A DNA stretch of 64,000 bases from Bradyrhizobium diazoefficiens (GCF_016616885.1 NZ_CP067102.1:5236501-5300500); one strand, 5' to 3'; shown: positions 1 through 9,262, counted from the stretch's first letter. Notes: generated from the sequence alone by a model not told the origin. Program-made: numbers and translations.

Positions 1-545
1 AGCGCCTCCACGTCAACCTGGCGTGGCGCGATCTCGTCAGGCGTGAGCCGGTCGTTCGCGCGTTTGGGAAGAAGGGCCGGCGACACGCGGGGCGCGATCC
101 TGGTAGCAAGGACGGGACGGGCATCAACCATCTGGACAGGCGCGGACGGGGTCGGCCGAGACGTATCCTCCGGTGCGGAGCGCGGCTGCTCCGCGCGCGC
201 ATCCGCTACCGCCTTCCGCTTGCGCGCTGCGGTCTTGTTCTCTTCGGCCGTGGCGACACGATCTTTGGCGTTGCGATGCTGAACCAGCTTCTTCGCCGTC
301 TCCGTCCCTTCGGCGACCTGAAACCAACATCGGCGCTGGCCTTCCACCCGATAGACCCAGTGCTGGCCGTCGGCGGTCGACTTGCCGGGCCGCGTCGAGC
401 ACTCCACTTCCGCGGAAGCCGGCGCAGCGGCCGTTGCGGGACCGGCGTTGAAGAATTCGGAAAGGGAGTTCGAAGACGCAGATGACGTCGAGAGACCTGC
501 AAGAAGCACAATAGCTACGAAACAAAATCGCAAATGACCGGACAT
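1..545 (-). CDS. Secreted hypothetical protein, partial (runs off window start)
   Basis: An open frame starts at ATG 545 on the minus strand and is still open at base 1, so at least 181 residues are visible and the C-terminus is missing. The N-terminus is a clear signal peptide (FCFVAIVLLAGLSTSSASS). It is followed by a region with CSTRPG and GQRRCWFQVAEG, a Cys/Trp pattern seen in many secreted Bradyrhizobium proteins of unknown function. A Lys/Arg/Ala-rich, probably disordered stretch follows. Other frames here give only low-complexity Arg-rich shadows. No function can be assigned. Confidence 0.7.
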   Translation of the reverse strand, partial: MSGHLRFCFVAIVLLAGLSTSSASSNSLSEFFNAGPATAAAPASAEVECSTRPGKSTADGQHWVYRVEGQRRCWFQVAEGTETAKKLVQHRNAKDRVATAEENKTAARKRKAVADARAEQPRSAPEDTSRPTPSAPVQMVDARPVLATRIAPRVSPALLPKRANDRLTPDEIAPRQVDVEA

Positions 546-943
546 CGAAACCCCGGTGTTGCGCCCCTGCCCAGGCAAGAGCTTTGGCCGTGACCTAGGT
601 CGCAATGCGACTTAAATCCGGCGACGCGGTGGATTCATTATGGCCGCAGACCCGAGATGCAGGTGCGAATCCCGCACCCGTTCTGCAGCCGGGCGACGAC
701 CCGGCCCATCAGTTCGATTGCCCATCTTCGCCACCCCCTCAAGGTCGCACTTTCAAGCATCGGCCCGCGCAAAGCTGCAAAGGCTGGAACTGTACCCGAA
801 CGGATGTAGCCGATGTTACGGCTGCCAGACGAAGCGCTATATCCGAACTGACGACTGGGCTTTCGACTTTCCCAGGATGACATTCTGTCCGGAGTCAAGA
901 AGCCGTCCGATTGCGCGGAGCGATTGCGATGAGGGAGGCTACG
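546..943. other. Non-coding stretch before the secretion locus
   Basis: I see no supported gene here. A GGTGC/GCACC hairpin near 662-678 resembles a tRNA T-arm but lacks the TTC loop and any acceptor partner. The promoter of the 944 gene is presumably in this stretch, but no clear -35/-10 pair was found. Confidence 0.4.
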
Positions 944-2311
944 ATGAATTTTCCGCAGATGTCGGATGGGATCCGGCTGCATCACGCCTCTCATCACCAC
1001 GATGGGTACGATGGCGACGATGAACCGGGCCTTACGCCGAGCGCCCCGCTCCCGACTGACGCGCCCGGCGATGGCGCCCCGATCCATGCTCCCGGCCCGT
1101 TCGCAGGCCAATTTGCAGATCCCGGACCGCCCCCCGCGAGCGCGAAGATCCAGCATCACGACTCCGACCCGGTTCAATCCGAACATCCCGCCGCCAGGCT
1201 CGCTTCCGACGCATCCCATCCCGGGATGAGCACGGTCGAGAGCGGAGCGAACACGGCCGGGAACGGCGGAGATGGCTACTTTTATGGAGGGATCATTCAC
1301 GCGTCCCTGCTGATCTATGAACCGATCAACATCTCGGTGAGCCTGGGATACGGCTCGGTCGCCCTGGCCAGCCAGTCCAACAATCTGAATGTCTATCAAT
1401 CCGCCTTGCAGATGGCCGGCATCGGCGGCCATGGCGGCAGTGACAACATTGCATCGGGAGGCAGCATCGGGACGTCCCTCGGCGCCGGCGTGATCGCAAG
1501 CGGCGACAACAGCGCCGGAAACGGCGGCAGCGGTTATTTCTCGGGTGCGATCGTGGACGCTCCTGTGGTGATCTATCACCCGGTCAATATTGCAATGGCG
1601 GGGTCGGGCGGCACCGCGCAGGCAAGTCAATCGAACACGGTCGACATCGATCAATCGGCCATTCAGATCGCGGGCGTCGGCGGCAGCGGCGGAAGCGGCA
1701 ATGTGGCCGCCGGTGGCAGCGTCATGACGCTCGACCCCAGCTGGGGATCAAGCAACGGAACGGGCGTTGCGGACGTTCAATCCGGCGGAAGCCAGGCCGG
1801 CAATGGCGGCGACGGCGCGCTCCACGGGAGTCTCGTCCATTCCTCCGTCGTGGTGTACGACCCGATCAACGTCGCAGTCGCGGGCTATGGCTCCAGCATT
1901 CATTCGCTCCAGACCAATGACGCCTACGTCGATCAATCCATCGTTCAGCTCGCCGGCATTGGCGGGCACGGCGGCAACGGCAACGCCGAGGCGGGCGGCC
2001 ATGCCAGCCATCTCCCCCAGGTGTGGGGCGGTTCCGACACGATCGCGACCGGTTCGAACGCCGCAGGCAATGGCGGCAACGGCTATTTTGCCGGCAGCCT
2101 GATCGATGTCAGCGTCGCGATCTATGCACCCATCAACATCGCGATTGCAGGTCCCCATTCAACGGCCGTGGCCGATCAGGTCAACAACGTGCACATCGAC
2201 CAGAGGGCGGTCCAGATCGCCGGTGTCGGCGGCGACGGCGGTTACGGCAATCTCGCACTGGGCGGCGATCTTTCGGCCCATCTTCTGTCGGATCTTCACC
2301 TGATGGGATAG
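944..2311 (+). CDS. Glycine-rich repeat protein, probable type I secretion substrate
   Basis: 455 residues. ATG 944 is chosen because GAGGGAGG (931-938) sits just upstream; TTG 911 and ATG 929 are in-frame alternatives with poorer spacing. There is no signal peptide. Residues 1-100 are His/Asp/Pro-rich. Four repeats of about 86-94 residues follow, starting near residues 105, 191, 285 and 374. Each begins with a NxAGNGGxGYFxG-like motif, then an aliphatic strand with Y.PINIA, a Q-N...DQSxxQ stretch, and ends with AGIGGxGGxGNxAxGG. The motif is not the RTX nonapeptide. The small 2580 gene encodes the same unit, and the type I ATPase and adaptor follow, so export by that system is inferred. The last residues (LLSDLHLMG) could form the C-terminal secretion signal. 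PE-PGRS-like annotation would be misleading. Biological role unknown. Confidence 0.8.
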   Translation: MNFPQMSDGIRLHHASHHHDGYDGDDEPGLTPSAPLPTDAPGDGAPIHAPGPFAGQFADPGPPPASAKIQHHDSDPVQSEHPAARLASDASHPGMSTVESGANTAGNGGDGYFYGGIIHASLLIYEPINISVSLGYGSVALASQSNNLNVYQSALQMAGIGGHGGSDNIASGGSIGTSLGAGVIASGDNSAGNGGSGYFSGAIVDAPVVIYHPVNIAMAGSGGTAQASQSNTVDIDQSAIQIAGVGGSGGSGNVAAGGSVMTLDPSWGSSNGTGVADVQSGGSQAGNGGDGALHGSLVHSSVVVYDPINVAVAGYGSSIHSLQTNDAYVDQSIVQLAGIGGHGGNGNAEAGGHASHLPQVWGGSDTIATGSNAAGNGGNGYFAGSLIDVSVAIYAPINIAIAGPHSTAVADQVNNVHIDQRAVQIAGVGGDGGYGNLALGGDLSAHLLSDLHLMG

Positions 2312-2579
2312 CGAAACGTCACATCGCCCGGACAAGCCCGATCGTGAGTTCGGTCGACACGCTCGCGCATGCAAGCACGCCCTGAGGCGCCCTCCCCTGA
2401 CGTTTGAAGCTCCGGTGTCGTGCGGCGAATGTCATACTTTCGTACGTAGGTCGACCAGACCGGATGGTGTCCGATTTGACATCTATCGCCGTCGCGCACG
2501 AGCGGATCAGACTTGCCGCGCGCGTCCGCCTGATCGGGATGGATGTTGCGCGACAGCCAACAGAAACACGGAGGCTCAA

Positions 2580-3038
2580 ATGTTGCCCAAAGCGATCAAC
2601 ATCTCGGACTCGATCGGATTCAAATCGATCAACACCGGCGGTCAAAGCGTCGGAAACGGCGGGGACGGCACCTTCAAGGGAGCCATCATCAGCAAGCCGA
2701 CGGTCAACTTCGATCCGACCAACAAGGCGGACGGCGCCAGCGTGCACGTGAACACCGGTGACAGCGTCAAACAGACGGCAGATTGGGATGCCGGCGGCGC
2801 CAACGCCAAGGCATCGGTGTTTTCGAAGGCCCATGGCGGAGACGCCGAGTCGAACGGAAGCCAGAAGTCCTATAGCGGCTACGATACCTCCAAGGTCTAC
2901 GCCAATACCGATGCGAGCCAGATCAACAAGGTCGCGGTGGACCAGCACCAGGACGTCGTGGCCGGCATCGGCGGCAACGGGGGAGACGGCAACGCCGCGC
3001 TCGGCGGTGAAGTGGACTTCCATCTCGATACGTTCTGA
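2580..3038 (+). CDS. Small glycine-rich paralogue of the 944 repeat protein
   Basis: 152 residues starting at ATG 2580, with GGAGG at 2570-2574. The first part (VGNGGDGTFKGAIISKP..NFDPTN) and the last part (DQHQDVVAGIGGNGGDGNAALGGEVDFHLDTF) match the two halves of one repeat of the preceding gene. A Ser/Asn/Lys/Asp-rich insert of about 70 residues separates the halves. No signal peptide. The acidic-hydrophobic C-terminal DFHLDTF is compatible with a type I secretion signal (inference). It lies 268 bp after the larger paralogue and is followed by a strong hairpin and the transporter genes. Likely a second substrate; function unknown. Confidence 0.78.
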   Translation: MLPKAINISDSIGFKSINTGGQSVGNGGDGTFKGAIISKPTVNFDPTNKADGASVHVNTGDSVKQTADWDAGGANAKASVFSKAHGGDAESNGSQKSYSGYDTSKVYANTDASQINKVAVDQHQDVVAGIGGNGGDGNAALGGEVDFHLDTF

Positions 3039-3057
3039 CCGTCGGCTCGTCCGACCG

Positions 3058-3089
3058 GCAGGACCGGTGATCGCCCTCACCGGTCCTGC
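3058..3089 (+). terminator. Strong hairpin between substrate and transporter genes
   Basis: A perfect 12-bp inverted repeat, GCAGGACCGGTG (3058-3069) and CACCGGTCCTGC (3078-3089), with an 8-nt loop, starts 20 nt after the stop at 3038. No T-run follows. It could be a partial terminator or an RNA-stabilising 3' end that lets the substrate be made in excess over the transporter. Confidence 0.55.
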
Positions 3090-3178
3090 AGATCAAGCCG
3101 ATACCCCGCCGATGCCGTTGGCAGTGACGTTGGCCATCGGGCAAGTGCGCCGGACCTCGATTTCAGGCGGTGACGATC

Positions 3179-4915
3179 ATGCTGATGCCGCCCATTCGGT
3201 TTCCCATCCTGCCGCAGGTGCCAACGCCACTGCACGCGGCCCTCTGGTCCTGCGCGGGACCGCTCGGCCTCGTCTTCGCGTATAGCTGCAGCTACAACCT
3301 GCTTCTGTTTGCGCCCTCCATCTATCTTCTTCAGATCTACGACCGGGTGTTGTCGAGCCGGAGCGGCGACACGTTGCTCCTGCTCACGCTCATTGTCGCG
3401 GTCACGGTGGTCGTCGGCGGCGTGTTCGATGCATTGCGGCGCGCCGTCCTAGGACGCCTTGGCGCCTGGCTCGACGACCGCCTTCGTCCTTGCGTGCTAT
3501 CGGCCGGCCTCGAAGCGGCGTTTCGCAGCGATTGGACGCAAGCGTCGGGCGCATATCGGGATCTCACCACGCTGCGCCAGTTCGTCGAGTCCGGCGCATG
3601 TCCGATGCTGTTCGACGCGCTCTGGGCGCCCTTGTTCCTGCTTGTCCTCTTTCTGATCCATCCTTTGCTTGGCGTGGTGGGCGGCTGCTGCGTCGCTCTC
3701 CTGTTCGCGCTCACGGTTGCCGGAGAGCTGGTCACGGAAGACGTTCTGCTCAGATCCAGCGCCGCGCTGTCCAGAAGCTGCGGTCGCCTCCAGACTGCCG
3801 CGGGCAACATCCACATGATCCGCGTCATGGGAATGTTCGATAGCGCTGCGCGCATGATCCACCGTGACGCGCAGCACGCGCGCAGAGAGCACGATGTGGC
3901 ACTCCGGCGAGGCGAGATCGTTTCACTGGCCGCCAAGCCGGTTCGCGCGCTGTCGCAGGTCCTGATCATGGGGGCTGCCGCGTGGCTCGTCCTCGATCAC
4001 GGGAAGAGTCCGGCAATCATCTTTGCTTCTACGCTGATGTTCAGCCGGGCGCTCGCGCCGGTCGAAAGTGCTGTCGCAGGCTGGAAATCGCTCGTGACGG
4101 CCGTGAGCGCCTGTCAACGGCTCGGCGCACTTCTCGCCGCATTCCCCGCCGCCCGGCAGCAGAGCGCGGGGGTTTCTCCGCTGCAGGCGCCAAGCGGCCT
4201 CGTCGTCGACAATGTCGGCGTGAGGCTTGCGGGGACCAACCATCTTCTACTGAACGGCGTCTCGTTCCGCCTCATGCCCGGAGAATGCCTTGGCATTATC
4301 GGCCCGTCCGGGTCAGGCAAGTCCCTGCTCGGCCAGGTGATCGCCGGGCTGTCGATGCCAACGCATGGCCGTGTCCTCCTCGACAATACCGACGTCTCGC
4401 TGCTTCGCGAGGGCCGAAGCGGCGACCGCCTCGGATATCTCCCCCAGGACATCAACCTGCTCGGCGACACCATCAACGACATCATCGCACGCCTTGAAGA
4501 TGTCGACCGCCGGAAGGTCGTCGAAGCGGCCGAGCTCGTCGGAATCCATGAGGCGATCATGCGCCTGCCGCAGGGTTACGACACGGTGGCTCACAGTGAA
4601 ACAACCTTCTCACGCGGGTATCGGCAGCGCCTCGGTCTTGCCCGCGCTTTTTTCGGCAGTCCACGCCTCATCGTTCTCGACGAACCCAACGCCAGCCTCG
4701 ACTACGGGGGCGAGCGAATGCTCCTGGATGCCATCGAGCGCATGAAGCTCGCAGGCGTCATCCTTGTTGTCGTCACTCACAGGATGGGTCTCCTCGCAGC
4801 CACGGACAAGATTGCCATCATGGAAGACGGTGCGGTCGCCGCATTCGGCGACAGCGAGGACATCTTTGAACGGCACCTGAGCCGACCCCAGGTTACTTCG
4901 CAGATTGCGCCATGA
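3179..4915 (+). CDS. Type I secretion ABC transporter, permease/ATPase
   Basis: About 578 residues of the PrtD/HlyB-like class without a peptidase domain. A membrane part of five to six helices (residues 15-290) comes first, then the nucleotide-binding domain with Walker A GPSGSGKS (near 375), a weakened signature in FSRGYRQRLGLARA, Walker B LIVLDEPNASLD and the H-loop VVVTHR. LSGGQ is replaced by FSRGY, as is common in this family. Possible starts are GTG 3170, ATG 3179 and ATG 3185; CAGGCGG upstream fits 3179 best. The stop overlaps the adaptor start (ATGA at 4912). It should energise export across the inner membrane of the two glycine-rich proteins encoded just upstream. Confidence 0.92.
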   Translation: MLMPPIRFPILPQVPTPLHAALWSCAGPLGLVFAYSCSYNLLLFAPSIYLLQIYDRVLSSRSGDTLLLLTLIVAVTVVVGGVFDALRRAVLGRLGAWLDDRLRPCVLSAGLEAAFRSDWTQASGAYRDLTTLRQFVESGACPMLFDALWAPLFLLVLFLIHPLLGVVGGCCVALLFALTVAGELVTEDVLLRSSAALSRSCGRLQTAAGNIHMIRVMGMFDSAARMIHRDAQHARREHDVALRRGEIVSLAAKPVRALSQVLIMGAAAWLVLDHGKSPAIIFASTLMFSRALAPVESAVAGWKSLVTAVSACQRLGALLAAFPAARQQSAGVSPLQAPSGLVVDNVGVRLAGTNHLLLNGVSFRLMPGECLGIIGPSGSGKSLLGQVIAGLSMPTHGRVLLDNTDVSLLREGRSGDRLGYLPQDINLLGDTINDIIARLEDVDRRKVVEAAELVGIHEAIMRLPQGYDTVAHSETTFSRGYRQRLGLARAFFGSPRLIVLDEPNASLDYGGERMLLDAIERMKLAGVILVVVTHRMGLLAATDKIAIMEDGAVAAFGDSEDIFERHLSRPQVTSQIAP

Positions 4916-6384
4916 TTTGGAATTCTCTCACCATCCGGATGCTTCCCGCCGTCTCAAGACTTCCTATGATCTGGGACCAGCTCAGGCGAGCGCCAGCGAG
5001 CCCCCTGCCTGCCCGACGATTTGGCGTCGTGGTGACCGCAATCGACGATTTCGAGCCTCTGGAATTTCCATGGTGCTCGACGCCCACGCCGACCTCTCCA
5101 CGCGGAAGGCTTCGCGGTATCACCGTCGCGGGCAATCTGCTGGTGCTCTGCTTCATGCTGGGGCTTGGTACATGGGCGAGCATCGCGCCTCTCGAGAGCG
5201 CCGCAATCGCGTCCGGGGTCGTGGAATCGGAATCGAGCCGCAAGACGATTCAGCATCTGGAAGGCGGTATCGTCAGGAAGATCCTGGTTTCGGATGGCGA
5301 TATCGTGCGAAGCGGCCAAACACTGATCGCTCTGGACGACACCCGGGCCGGCTCGGAGATGCAAAGCCTTCAAGGCCAATTGTGGGATGCGGTTGCTCGT
5401 GCCGCACGGCTTCAGGCCGAGCAGCAGAGATTTGAGAGGATTGCAATTCCGGACGCGCTGGAACAGGAAAGCAAGCAGAACGGAGTGGCCGCCGCTGCGG
5501 TGTCGGCACAGCAGTTCATTTTTCAGGCACGCCTGCAGGTTCACGAGTCCCAGCTTGCGGTCATTCGCGAACGAAGGCGTCAAGTCGAGAAGGAGATCGA
5601 AGGTCTCAAGGCTCAGGAGAGCGCCACCGGGCAGCGGGTCGACATCGTCCGGGAGGAACTGGATATGGTCGCGACCCTCGTCAACAAGGGGCTGGAACGG
5701 CGGCCGCGGCTCCTGAACCTGCAGCGGGAGCTGGCCGACGTTGAGGGCCGCCGCGGCGAGATCGCCGCGCAGATTTCCCGCGCCGGGCAGGTCATCAGCG
5801 AACAGCAAGCCACATTGTTCAAGCTCGAGAGCGAGAGGCAGAACGAGATCGCACAGTCGCTTCGTGAAGCACAGAATCAGATATTCCAGCTCCGCGAGCG
5901 GGTGCTTGCGGCCAGGGATCAGTTATCGCGAACGGAGGTCAAGGCGCCCGAGGACGGCGTGATAACCGATTTGCGGATTCATACAGCTGGCGGCGTTATC
6001 GGAGCGGGTGCTCCGCTCATGGACCTGGTGCCCCGCCAAGACCGCCTCATCGTGACCGCTCGCCTAAGGCCCGAGGACATCGATGTGGTTCATCCCGGCC
6101 TCCATGCCGAGGTTCACCTCGTACCATACAATCAGCGTCGCGTGCCTCGCCTGAAGGGAACCGTCGTGCATGTATCCGCAGATCGGCTCCTCGACAAGCG
6201 TACCGACCAGCCATACTACGCGACCAAGATCCGGATCGACGACGCGCAGATCGTGGCAAATGACATCCAGATCGTCCCCGGTATGCCGGTTCAAGTGTTC
6301 ATCACGACAGGGCGCGGCACCGTGGCTCTCTACGCGCTCGGCCCCCTGCTCGACAGCTTTCGTGGTGCATTCAGAGAGGACTAG
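4912..6384 (+). CDS. Type I secretion periplasmic adaptor, HlyD family
   Basis: 490 residues. ATG 4912 overlaps the ATPase stop as ATGA, indicating translational coupling. One transmembrane helix (ITVAGNLLVLCFMLGLGTWAS, near residues 70-90) anchors the protein. A biotinyl-lipoyl-like half (GIVRKILVSDGDIVRSGQ), a long coiled coil (about 160-340), the second half (TEVKAPEDGVITDLRIHTAGGVI) and a C-terminal beta-barrel domain follow. The 70-residue cytoplasmic tail before the helix is longer than usual, so a later start is possible. It should link the ABC ATPase to a TolC-type outer membrane channel, which is not encoded in this window. The TAG stop lies in a CTAG shared with the convergent regulator gene. 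Confidence 0.92.
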   Translation: MIWNSLTIRMLPAVSRLPMIWDQLRRAPASPLPARRFGVVVTAIDDFEPLEFPWCSTPTPTSPRGRLRGITVAGNLLVLCFMLGLGTWASIAPLESAAIASGVVESESSRKTIQHLEGGIVRKILVSDGDIVRSGQTLIALDDTRAGSEMQSLQGQLWDAVARAARLQAEQQRFERIAIPDALEQESKQNGVAAAAVSAQQFIFQARLQVHESQLAVIRERRRQVEKEIEGLKAQESATGQRVDIVREELDMVATLVNKGLERRPRLLNLQRELADVEGRRGEIAAQISRAGQVISEQQATLFKLESERQNEIAQSLREAQNQIFQLRERVLAARDQLSRTEVKAPEDGVITDLRIHTAGGVIGAGAPLMDLVPRQDRLIVTARLRPEDIDVVHPGLHAEVHLVPYNQRRVPRLKGTVVHVSADRLLDKRTDQPYYATKIRIDDAQIVANDIQIVPGMPVQVFITTGRGTVALYALGPLLDSFRGAFRED

Positions 6385-7163
6385 GGCTCCAGCATTGGAG
6401 CTGCGCCGGAGTCGTGATCGCGACTCTGCGCGGGCAACCGGCCGCGCCAGCGGAGGACGGCTTCCGTGCGATTGTGCGCGGCACATTTCCTCATGATATG
6501 CTGGATGTGCATTTTGACTGTGCTTTCCGAGAGGTTCAATTTGGCGGCGATCAGCTTGTTGGGCAGGCCGAGCTCCAATTCCGCCAGAACCTGTTGCTCA
6601 CGAGGCGTGAGATCGGTCACGCTCCTGTCGACAGCCACTCTGGCTCCCTCGTTCATAAGATATGCGGGCGCAAGCCCGCGCGCATCCGGCGACTCGAAAT
6701 CCGGTATCCTGTTCATCCCGCCGACCGGCAATGGCCTGTAGACGCCGCCGACAAGAACAAGGCGCAGGCCGGCTATGACGACCTCGATTGGTAGTGAGCT
6801 GGGAAGAAAGCCGCGCACGCCCCGCTGCATCGCGGCCTGCGCGGTCGGCTCGTCGTCATGATTTGACAGGATTGCAACGGCAGCGCCGGGACAGCACTCC
6901 GCAACGAAGGCGAGATTGCCCTCAACCGAGGGATCGCCGATGGGCTTGTCTGCGATGCTCAGCACCACCAGACGAACATCGCGGGTTGACGTGCAGTCCA
7001 GGCTTTCGACCGTTGCCATATCGAGGATCTCGAATTCCGCCAATTCCCGCCTGAGGACAGTCAGAATACACGTGCGAGGCAACAGGAGCGGTTCGACGAT
7101 CACAAGAACCGGCAAGTGAAGCGATCCATCGAGCCGCTTTGAGGAGTTGGTTATGTCGTCCAT
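6381..7163 (-). CDS. LuxR/NarL-type DNA-binding regulator
   Basis: 260 residues from ATG 7163, chosen over 7232 because GAGGA stands 5 nt upstream. Residues about 20-140 resemble a receiver or receiver-like domain (VLVIVEPLLLPRTCILTVLRRE; CCPGAAVAILSNHDD), but the phosphoacceptor region reads VRLVVLSIADKP, without a clear Asp. It may be a pseudo-receiver. The C-terminal LuxR HTH is canonical (LTPREQQVLAELELGLPNKLIA, then LSESTVKMHIQHIMRK). It converges on the secretion operon with a 4-bp overlap at the stops, so a role in controlling that locus is plausible but only inferred from position. Confidence 0.88.
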   Translation of the reverse strand: MDDITNSSKRLDGSLHLPVLVIVEPLLLPRTCILTVLRRELAEFEILDMATVESLDCTSTRDVRLVVLSIADKPIGDPSVEGNLAFVAECCPGAAVAILSNHDDEPTAQAAMQRGVRGFLPSSLPIEVVIAGLRLVLVGGVYRPLPVGGMNRIPDFESPDARGLAPAYLMNEGARVAVDRSVTDLTPREQQVLAELELGLPNKLIAAKLNLSESTVKMHIQHIMRKCAAHNRTEAVLRWRGRLPAQSRDHDSGAAPMLEP

Positions 7164-7378
7164 GATTTCCTCGAGATGAAAAGAGCTTCCGCGATATTCC
7201 CATTCTGTATTGCGCCTCCCCTGCTGCTGCATTCATCCTGAATGCATCATTACGAGAGCGGCGCAGTGCCGCCGTTAGTGCCGATCCACTGCGGGATCAC
7301 TTGGCGCCTGGTGGAAAATTCTTTCCGCTCAATTCGTTTGGGCGCGTGCTGCTCCGTGGAGCGCAGCCGACGCATTCC

Positions 7379-7963
7379 CTAATTGCAGATATTTCGGTAG
7401 GCCGTTGACGCCGCCGAGCCTGACTTGCCGTCGACGACATATGCTTCATCCTCCTTCACGAGATAAAGAAACGGTCTCTCTCCGGTCTCGCCGCCTGACA
7501 CGCTTCTTCCTTTCACACGCCCGCAAATCGTATCCACGGGGCGTCCAAGCGTGTTCTTTCGCATTGTGCGCTTCACATCGGTGAATTCGGCCGATCCTGG
7601 ATCCTCCATCTTCGCCGAGATCGTGACCTTCGCCTTGTCCAGGACAGGATCTGATACTTCCGCGGGCCGTTCGGATGCCGGGACGCTGATCCTCGTCCGC
7701 GGGGACGCCGCCTTGGCGAGGTCGGCCGATCCGCGTTTCTTCGGAGATGATTTCTTGCCGGGCCTTGCCGGCGTTGCGGAATTCGATTTGACGACCGCAG
7801 GCTCTTGCGCCAATGCCGTCGGCATCGGCTGCGCGGGCTGGGCGACTGCAACCCTGTCGAAACAGGGTCGCGACGCACACCCAAGGAAATACCCCCGGGA
7901 AGGCGCGAACCAGCCAAAGCCGATCAGGACTCCTGCCAGCACTCCAATGAAAAGCAGTCCCAT
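7379..7963 (-). CDS. Membrane-anchored hypothetical protein
   Basis: 194 residues, ATG 7963 preceded by GAGGAGGGG. An N-terminal helix (LLFIGVLAGVLIGFGWF) is followed by a Pro/Ala/Lys-rich linker (about 40-95). A compact C-terminal domain (about 105-194) contains KVTISAKMEDPGSAEFTDVKR, two Cys (ICGRVKG and the terminal NICN) and an FLYLVKEDEAYVV strand. The C-terminal pattern is common in rhizobial exported proteins of unknown function. It stands alone between the regulator and a gene-poor stretch. Confidence 0.8.
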   Translation of the reverse strand: MGLLFIGVLAGVLIGFGWFAPSRGYFLGCASRPCFDRVAVAQPAQPMPTALAQEPAVVKSNSATPARPGKKSSPKKRGSADLAKAASPRTRISVPASERPAEVSDPVLDKAKVTISAKMEDPGSAEFTDVKRTMRKNTLGRPVDTICGRVKGRSVSGGETGERPFLYLVKEDEAYVVDGKSGSAASTAYRNICN

Positions 7964-8786
7964 CCGATTCCCCTCCTCGGGAGCTCGGCTCGCACTCGTA
8001 ACTAGGACTAATTCCGCGCTGGTGATCTATCTGTTGCGCAAAAGCGTTAAACGCTCATTAAGCGCGCGCGGTTGCGCGGCAGGTTGCCTGGACGAGCCGG
8101 TCAGATAGGGCTCCCGACCCGCCGAGATGCGAAAGGCCAACGCGAAAACGATCATGGCCGAATTGGTTCGCTTTTGGGCTCTTCTGCAACTTGCGTGCTC
8201 GTCCGAATGTCCGGTTTGCGTGAAAAGCTGCCGATCCTCGCACGAGGTTGCTTCATTGGCGCGAGAAGGCCAGCTCCCATATGCTTTCTGTCGGAACCGG
8301 AGGCGCTTCATGATGGATAACCAACGGCGAACCTGCTCCTTCATTAGAAACCGAGATGTGGCGCAAAGGTTCTGGACGTGAACTCCATTTTGCGGCCGGA
8401 TTGGATACTTCGAGTGGTCGTTCCGGCCGCTAGCGAGCGGGCCATCTTAGGATCGTGGTATGCTGGTAACGCGGACGACGAACAGGCTGGCGTGGCACCG
8501 GTGTCGTTCATCACGATCTGAGTAGCCATCGGAATGCGCGCCTGAAGCCTGAAGCCCGCTCCATAATAAGCAAACTTGGTACCGAGAGCCGGCGTTCCCA
8601 GCTTCCAAGAATTTCGGAAGCCGTCTGCCGGGACGCAAATGTGGCTGGCTTCGTCCGGCATCGCCGAATGCAAGGAACGACTGTCCCAAGCCCCGAATTG
8701 GCTCGCTAGCCGCAAGTAAAAGTGCCCGGGCCCGCCCTTTTGCGTCTCCTGCGCAAGGCGGGACCTGCGCTCTGGAGAATTCAATC
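7964..8786. other. Gene-poor stretch
   Basis: About 820 bp in which I support no gene. Several 80-150 codon frames exist on both strands but lack ribosome-binding sites and have the Arg/Ser/Pro-rich composition of shadow frames in high-GC DNA. Confidence 0.4.
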
Positions 8787-8948
8787 ATGGCCCACCCAAC
8801 AGAAGAGCAGATACGGAAACGCGCGTTCGAACTGTGGGAGCAGGCCGGCAAACCCGAAAGACGCGAAGACGAGTTCTGGGACCAAGCGCAGAGGGAATTG
8901 CGGGACGCAGAAGGGCGTGGTGACCCAGACAAAGGCGCGGACATTTAA
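8787..8948 (+). CDS. DUF2934-type small protein
   Basis: 53 residues, too short for a long-ORF search. ATG 8787 has GGAGA 9-13 nt upstream. The sequence starts MAHPTEEQIRKRAFELWEQA, with EFWDQAQRELRD following. This is the characteristic DUF2934 pattern: a short helical protein, usually fused to or standing near stress genes in rhizobia. It ends in a charged tail (GRGDPDKGADI). Function is not known. A CCCTTGG/CCAAGGG hairpin lies 8 nt after the stop. Confidence 0.75.
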   Translation: MAHPTEEQIRKRAFELWEQAGKPERREDEFWDQAQRELRDAEGRGDPDKGADI

Positions 8949-8955
8949 TTCCGCG

Positions 8956-8979
8956 CCCTTGGTAGAGTGGTGCCAAGGG
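8956..8979 (+). terminator. Possible terminator after DUF2934 gene
   Basis: Inverted repeat CCCTTGG (8956-8962) / CCAAGGG (8973-8979) with a 10-nt loop, immediately after the stop at 8948. There is no T-run, so the call is weak. Confidence 0.35.
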
Positions 8980-9262
8980 GGGCCCCTTACTCGGGATGCC
9001 TGGGTGGCTCCTTTCACGACGCGAAACGGAGTATCCGGGACAAACCTACTGCCAAAGCCGCAAGACCCAGTGCCAGCTCCGCTGCCACCAACTGCCGAGG
9101 AGCATCACGCGACCGCAATCCGGTGCATGTCATTCGAGTTGGCGGTTTGTTGTAGCTGCATCAGGTCATTCGAGCTGGCCGTGCATTTTTTTGAGTGCTC
9201 TAGCAGAGCGGCACTTGCCATGTACTCCCAGTACTCTGCCTCGGCGAGCAACTTCCAGCTTC

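Noticed and set aside
655..685. tRNA-like T-arm hairpin
   Set aside because: The loop lacks TTC and no acceptor, D or anticodon arms can be folded around it.
638..1654. A 338-codon minus-strand frame opposite the Gly-rich repeat gene
   Set aside because: It mirrors the repetitive plus-strand codons; the plus strand has the RBS, the repeat logic and the operon context.
944..2311. RTX or PE-PGRS identity for the Gly-rich protein
   Set aside because: No GGxGxDxUx nonapeptide series, and the PGRS label would rest only on glycine content.
8027..8784. Frames of 80-146 codons on both strands
   Set aside because: No ribosome-binding sites, mutually overlapping, composition typical of shadow frames.
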